Source of the DNA: Planctomycetia bacterium
Lineage (GTDB): Bacteria; Planctomycetota; Phycisphaerae; Phycisphaerales; SM1A02
Reading direction: 5' to 3'
Length of the DNA: 7,967 nucleotides
Assembly (NCBI GenBank): GCA_005798965.1
Contig: SYIB01000276.1
Location: 1-7,967, forward strand
Numbering within the stretch: position 1 is the first letter of the stretch; each line of letters opens with the position of its first letter. Below are positions 5,722 to 7,967 of this stretch, piece by piece. Both the position numbers and the translations under genes were made by a program. The notes below the pieces were generated by a model. It had not been told where the DNA came from and searched no databases. It worked only from the letters and a program-made list of their open reading frames with translations.

Positions 5722-6273
5722 GTGCTCCGCATCGGACCCGTCGAACTCCAGAGCAACCTTCTGCTCGCCCCGATTGCGGGCTACACCGACCTGCCCTTTC
5801 GCATCCTTTGCCGCGAGCTCGGCGGCGTGGGCATTGCCTACACGGATCTCCTGAACGCGCATGCCCTGCTGCGCGGCTCGGAACGATCACTCGAACTCGC
5901 CGCCACCAACGAACTCGATCGGCCCTGCGGCATGCAGCTCTACGGCAACGGCGATGATCCGCTGCCCGAGGCGGCGCTCTGGGCGATCGAGCATGGCGCC
6001 CACGAGTTGGGCCGGTTCACTCATCCCGGCATGTGCCCAGAGGATTTTGACGTTGGGATCGACGCGAAACAGCGCCTCGATCGGAGCCGCTCCGGAATGG
6101 ACGTGAATCATGAGATTGCGGGCGCGTGCCAAAGCGACAGTTCGACGCACAGCTTCGCTCTCGACATCGGCAGCGTCGAACAGATGAAACTCGCCGATGC
6201 CTGCGTAACGGCGCTCCTCAAGTCGATCCGCAAGATAGTCGGCGATCGCCGGATCCTTGGTCCAGGTCGATGA
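5722..6273 (+). CDS. dus: tRNA-dihydrouridine synthase, N-terminal 94 residues only (cut at the chimeric join)
   Basis: Dus enzymes are FMN- and NADPH-dependent and reduce uridines in the D-loop of tRNA. The GTG at 5722 is the only reasonable start because a TAG lies in frame at 5710-5712. Residues 1-94 are a clean Dus N-terminus: IGPVEL, the FMN-site strand APIAGYTDLPFR (17-28), CGMQLYGNGDD (69-79), then WAIEHGAH (87-94). After His94 (base 6003) the family sequence stops: the expected VVDINMGCP strand with the conserved Cys region is absent, and the frame continues as meaningless translation antisense to an amidohydrolase until the TGA at 6271-6273. Only 5722-6003 should be regarded as dus. 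The residues lost include the catalytic cysteine, so this product cannot work. The complete gene probably exists in the source genome. No Shine-Dalgarno site is visible. Confidence 0.85.
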   Translation: MLRIGPVELQSNLLLAPIAGYTDLPFRILCRELGGVGIAYTDLLNAHALLRGSERSLELAATNELDRPCGMQLYGNGDDPLPEAALWAIEHGAHELGRFTHPGMCPEDFDVGIDAKQRLDRSRSGMDVNHEIAGACQSDSSTHSFALDIGSVEQMKLADACVTALLKSIRKIVGDRRILGPGR

Positions 6274-6543
6274 CCCAATCGCTCCGTGGTAGGGCCGCAA
6301 CACCGGTGTGATGCGGCTCGGTGCAAATCGCTGCAGGGTGAGCGAACCGTCGTCCGGCGTGCTCGATACGAGGGCGCGGGACACGCCGGCTTCCTGCAGG
6401 ACTCGCAACGCTTTCTTGGGTGGAAACGGCTTCCACGCCGGATTCGAGTAATGCAAATGGGTGTCGAAGATTGGTAAACGCTCGGAGGCGGCCACCGGAA
6501 CGGTGGTCAGCGCCAGCATTAGCGCAATCCCTAGTGCACGCAT
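5887..6543 (-). CDS. secreted amidohydrolase (amidohydrolase_2-type TIM barrel), N-terminal 187 residues only
   Basis: The start at 6543 is well supported: AGGAG lies 7 bases upstream on the minus strand, and the protein opens with a signal peptide (MRALGIALMLALTTVPVAAS). After it comes the metal-site strand FDTHLHYS, with the HxH pair His29 and His31, then GIGEFHLF (115-122; Glu118, His120), MIHVHSG (145-151; His147, His149) and ILWAHAGM (167-174; His171). This order fits metal-dependent TIM-barrel hydrolases of the amidohydrolase_2 kind, which cleave C-N, C-O or C-C bonds; the substrate is unknown. Family-like sequence ends at VGAMLDR (181-187, base 5983). The following residues down to the TGA at 5887-5889 are antisense to the dihydrouridine synthase and not part of the barrel. 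The C-terminal part, normally with the last catalytic Asp, is missing. Its translation signals resemble the downstream genes, not those to the left. Confidence 0.82.
   Translation of the reverse strand: MRALGIALMLALTTVPVAASERLPIFDTHLHYSNPAWKPFPPKKALRVLQEAGVSRALVSSTPDDGSLTLQRFAPSRITPVLRPYHGAIGSSTWTKDPAIADYLADRLEERRYAGIGEFHLFDAADVESEAVRRTVALARARNLMIHVHSGAAPIEALFRVDPNVKILWAHAGMSEPAQLVGAMLDRPERRLGQRIIAVAVELHAAGPIEFVGGGEFE
5980..6003. other. chimeric junction with 21-base shared block inside a small inverted repeat
   Basis: Bases 5983-6003 encode AIEHGAH of the dihydrouridine synthase on the plus strand and VGAMLDR of the amidohydrolase on the minus strand. Both fit their own family, and both genes lose similarity just beyond the block. 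TGGGCG (5980-5985) and CGCCCA (5997-6002) form an inverted repeat across it. This fits a join at a shared k-mer or a template switch at a hairpin. Confidence 0.8.
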
Positions 6544-6655
6544 TGTATTGCTCCTCTGGTTGAAGTCAGTCTAATGGCGAGCTGGCAGGACTGTCCGCCC
6601 CCCTTGGCAAACCGTTGGAATCTCCCTAATCAAATAAGAGAAACCGAAAGCGACG
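6544..6655. promoter_or_regulatory. divergent promoter region between amidohydrolase and pseudoprotease genes
   Basis: These 112 bases separate two divergent starts, so promoters for both genes should lie here. CTCCT at 6551-6555 is the Shine-Dalgarno site of the minus-strand gene. On the plus strand, TTGGCA (6604-6609) stands 17 bases before TAATCA (6627-6632); the -10 match is poor, so this is only a candidate. Confidence 0.35.
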
Positions 6656-7630
6656 ATGGCCGAACAGCAGGACTGGGAAATTCCCGACGACGCGAGGCCG
6701 CGGGTCGACGATGTCACCTTCGACCTGGAGCGAACGCTTGCGTCCGTCGTCAACATGCGCGCTCTCGTGCCGGACGATGCTTTCACCGCCCCGATCCTAG
6801 GGACAGATCGGCTCGGCAACGGCATTCTGATTCGCGAGAACGGCATCGTTCTGACGATCGGCTATCTCGTTACCGAAGCCGAGCAGGTGTGGATGACGAC
6901 GACGGACGGACGGGTCGTCCCCGGCTCGGTGTTGGCCTATGACCACGAGACCGGGTTCGGTCTCGTTCAGGCACATCGGCCGCTCGGTATTCCGGTCATG
7001 CCACTCGGCAGTGCCCAGGACATCCGCATCAACGACCCGGTCATCATTGGTGGCGGTGGCGGACGGCGCCACGCGCTGAGCGCGCGGGTCGTGTCGAAAC
7101 GCGAGTTTGCCGGTTCTTGGGAATACGTGCTCGACCAGGCCTTGTTCACGGCACCGGCACACCCGTCGTGGGGCGGTGCCGGTCTGATCGATCGCCAGGG
7201 GCGTGTCGCCGGCGTGGGCTCGCTCTTCGTACAACAGGCGCGCGAGCAAGTGGAACTCGCCGGCAACATGTTCGTGCCGATCGACCTTTTACGCCTGATC
7301 TTCGACGATTTGGTGCGATTGGGTCGCCCGGCGACGCCGCCTAGGCCGTGGCTTGGCGTTTACCTCGCGCAATCGGAACGGTCGATCGTAGTGGTTGGCT
7401 TGGCGAATGGCGGACCGGCGCAAAAGGCCGACATGCGGCCGGGCGATCAGGTGATCGAGGTGGCCGGCGAACGGACTGTCGATCTCGCCGCAACGTTCCG
7501 TCGGATCTGGAGTCTGGGCGATGCCGGTGTCGAGATTCCCCTGACGCTTCGCCGCAATGGCCGGGTCTTGCAACTGGTCGTCGCTTCGGTGGACCGCAAC
7601 AGCATTTTGCGCCGCCCGCGACGCCACTAG
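6656..7630 (+). CDS. HtrA-like trypsin-fold plus PDZ protein lacking the catalytic triad (predicted cytoplasmic pseudoprotease)
   Basis: The protein has 324 residues. It has the domain order of S1C/HtrA proteases: a trypsin-like double barrel (about 25-220), then one PDZ domain (about 230-312; PWLGVYL, GGPAQKADMRPGDQVIEVAG). The three catalytic positions are changed. The usual TNNHV is TIGYL (67-71), so His becomes Tyr70. The usual DxxxDLAL is DHETGFGL (96-103), so Asp becomes Gly100. The usual GNSGGPL is PSWGGAGL (170-177), putting Trp172 at the Ser position. The fold core is otherwise intact (GNGILIRENGIVLT, VPIDLL), so it is a maintained protein and not a decaying gene. There is no signal peptide or membrane segment, which suggests the cytoplasm, unlike periplasmic DegP/DegQ. 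I recall near-identical domain layouts in alphaproteobacteria, usually annotated as S1C serine protease. A chaperone, peptide-binding or adaptor role is inference. The ATG at 6656 is preceded only by a weak purine stretch. Confidence 0.85.
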   Translation: MAEQQDWEIPDDARPRVDDVTFDLERTLASVVNMRALVPDDAFTAPILGTDRLGNGILIRENGIVLTIGYLVTEAEQVWMTTTDGRVVPGSVLAYDHETGFGLVQAHRPLGIPVMPLGSAQDIRINDPVIIGGGGGRRHALSARVVSKREFAGSWEYVLDQALFTAPAHPSWGGAGLIDRQGRVAGVGSLFVQQAREQVELAGNMFVPIDLLRLIFDDLVRLGRPATPPRPWLGVYLAQSERSIVVVGLANGGPAQKADMRPGDQVIEVAGERTVDLAATFRRIWSLGDAGVEIPLTLRRNGRVLQLVVASVDRNSILRRPRRH

Positions 7631-7694
7631 GAATTCGGTTGACGCCGCGCGACCGAACCATGACTCTGACCTCTTCGCAGAGCAAAGGTGAGCG

Positions 7695-7967
7695 GTGGAT
7701 CAATCGGCCGTTCTAGCGACCAGTCGTCGCGATGTCAAAGTCATCGGATTAATCAGCGGCGCGCATCTCTTCAGTCACGCCTACACGATCATCCTGCCGC
7801 CGCTCTATCCAATTCTGAAAGATGAGTTCGGCGTTTCCTACGCGGCGCTCGGATTCGTCATGACGGCGTTCAGTATTGCGAGCGGGATCGGGCAGACACC
7901 CGTTGGTTTCCTGGTCGACCGGATTGGCGGCCGAGGACTCCTGATCTGGGGCCTGATCCTGATGGCG
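7695..7967 (+). CDS. MFS transporter, N-terminal 91 residues (3' truncated by the window end)
   Basis: The GTG at 7695 is chosen because an in-frame TGA lies at 7689-7691 and AAGG stands 6 bases upstream. The visible protein starts with a short polar leader (MDQSAVLATSRRD), then transmembrane helix 1 (VIGLISGAHLFSHAYTIILP, about 16-35), a loop with PLYPILKDEFGVSY, helix 2 (ALGFVMTAFSIASGIGQTPV) and the MFS motif A loop GFLVDRIGGRG (about 70-80), then the start of helix 3. This is the usual N-terminal layout of the major facilitator superfamily, proton- or solute-coupled inner-membrane carriers. The substrate cannot be inferred. It follows the HtrA-like gene by 64 bases on the same strand, so the two may share a transcript. 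Confidence 0.88.
   Translation, partial: MDQSAVLATSRRDVKVIGLISGAHLFSHAYTIILPPLYPILKDEFGVSYAALGFVMTAFSIASGIGQTPVGFLVDRIGGRGLLIWGLILMA

Noticed and set aside
5630..5890. Longer minus-strand start for the esterase gene
   Set aside because: It would precede the clear signal peptide with Arg-rich sequence antisense to the dihydrouridine synthase.
5887..6273. Overlapping antisense gene pair (dihydrouridine synthase tail and amidohydrolase tail) as a real nested arrangement
   Set aside because: Neither tail resembles its own family beyond the 5983-6003 block; each is only the reverse complement of the other gene's true coding sequence.
6656..7630. Functional DegP/HtrA serine protease
   Set aside because: All three catalytic positions are substituted and there is no export signal.
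7638..7694. TTGACG at about 7639 as a -35 box for the MFS gene, and a CTCTG/CAGAG hairpin at about 7663-7682
   Set aside because: No acceptable -10 box at the right spacing, and the stem is only 5 bp; both are expected by chance.
1..7967. tRNA or rRNA genes, CRISPR arrays, insertion sequences, phage or integrase genes
   Set aside because: No repeat-spacer pattern, transposase motif or cloverleaf-like sequence was found when reading both strands.

Overview
The window reads as a metagenome-type contig made of two unrelated pieces joined near position 6000. The left piece (1 to about 6003) looks like a planctomycete of the Phycisphaerae type. It carries a secreted lamin-tail protein ending in a type I dockerin, a DUF3299-like protein, a predicted secreted esterase, and GC-rich genes with GTG/TTG starts that mostly lack a clear Shine-Dalgarno site. 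The right piece (about 5983 to 7967) looks proteobacterial, probably alphaproteobacterial. It has a secreted amidohydrolase and an MFS gene, both with good Shine-Dalgarno sites, and an HtrA-like protein family that I recall from alphaproteobacteria. These taxonomic readings come from memory of protein families, not from a search.

Left piece, in order: the C-terminal part of an alkaline-phosphatase-superfamily phosphodiesterase (1-567), coupled by an ATGA overlap to a membrane-anchored DUF3299-like protein (564-1262). A 267-base gap with hairpins follows, then the secreted lamin-tail/dockerin protein (1530-2405) and a Fic-fold protein whose catalytic motif is destroyed (2482-3585). It converges on a small GYF-domain protein on the minus strand (3663-4079), which is divergent from a DnaQ-like DEDDh exonuclease (4164-4739). 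That gene converges on a secreted alpha/beta hydrolase (4781-5629, minus), which is divergent from the start of a tRNA-dihydrouridine synthase (5722 onward).

At 5983-6003 one 21-base block encodes the last recognisable residues of the dihydrouridine synthase on the plus strand and of an amidohydrolase on the minus strand. Both genes lose their family sequence at that block and both are cut at the 3' side. This is the signature of a chimeric join, either an assembly or amplification artefact or, less likely, a microhomology rearrangement.

Right piece: the amidohydrolase (minus, start 6543) is divergent from an HtrA-like trypsin-fold plus PDZ protein (6656-7630) that has lost all three catalytic residues. 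That gene is followed by the first 91 codons of an MFS transporter (7695 to the end).

The most interesting biology is two independent pseudoenzymes: a Fic-fold protein that keeps its winged-helix domain but lost both the active-site motif and the inhibitory motif, and an HtrA/PDZ pseudoprotease without an export signal. No RNA genes, CRISPR arrays, insertion sequences or phage genes were seen.
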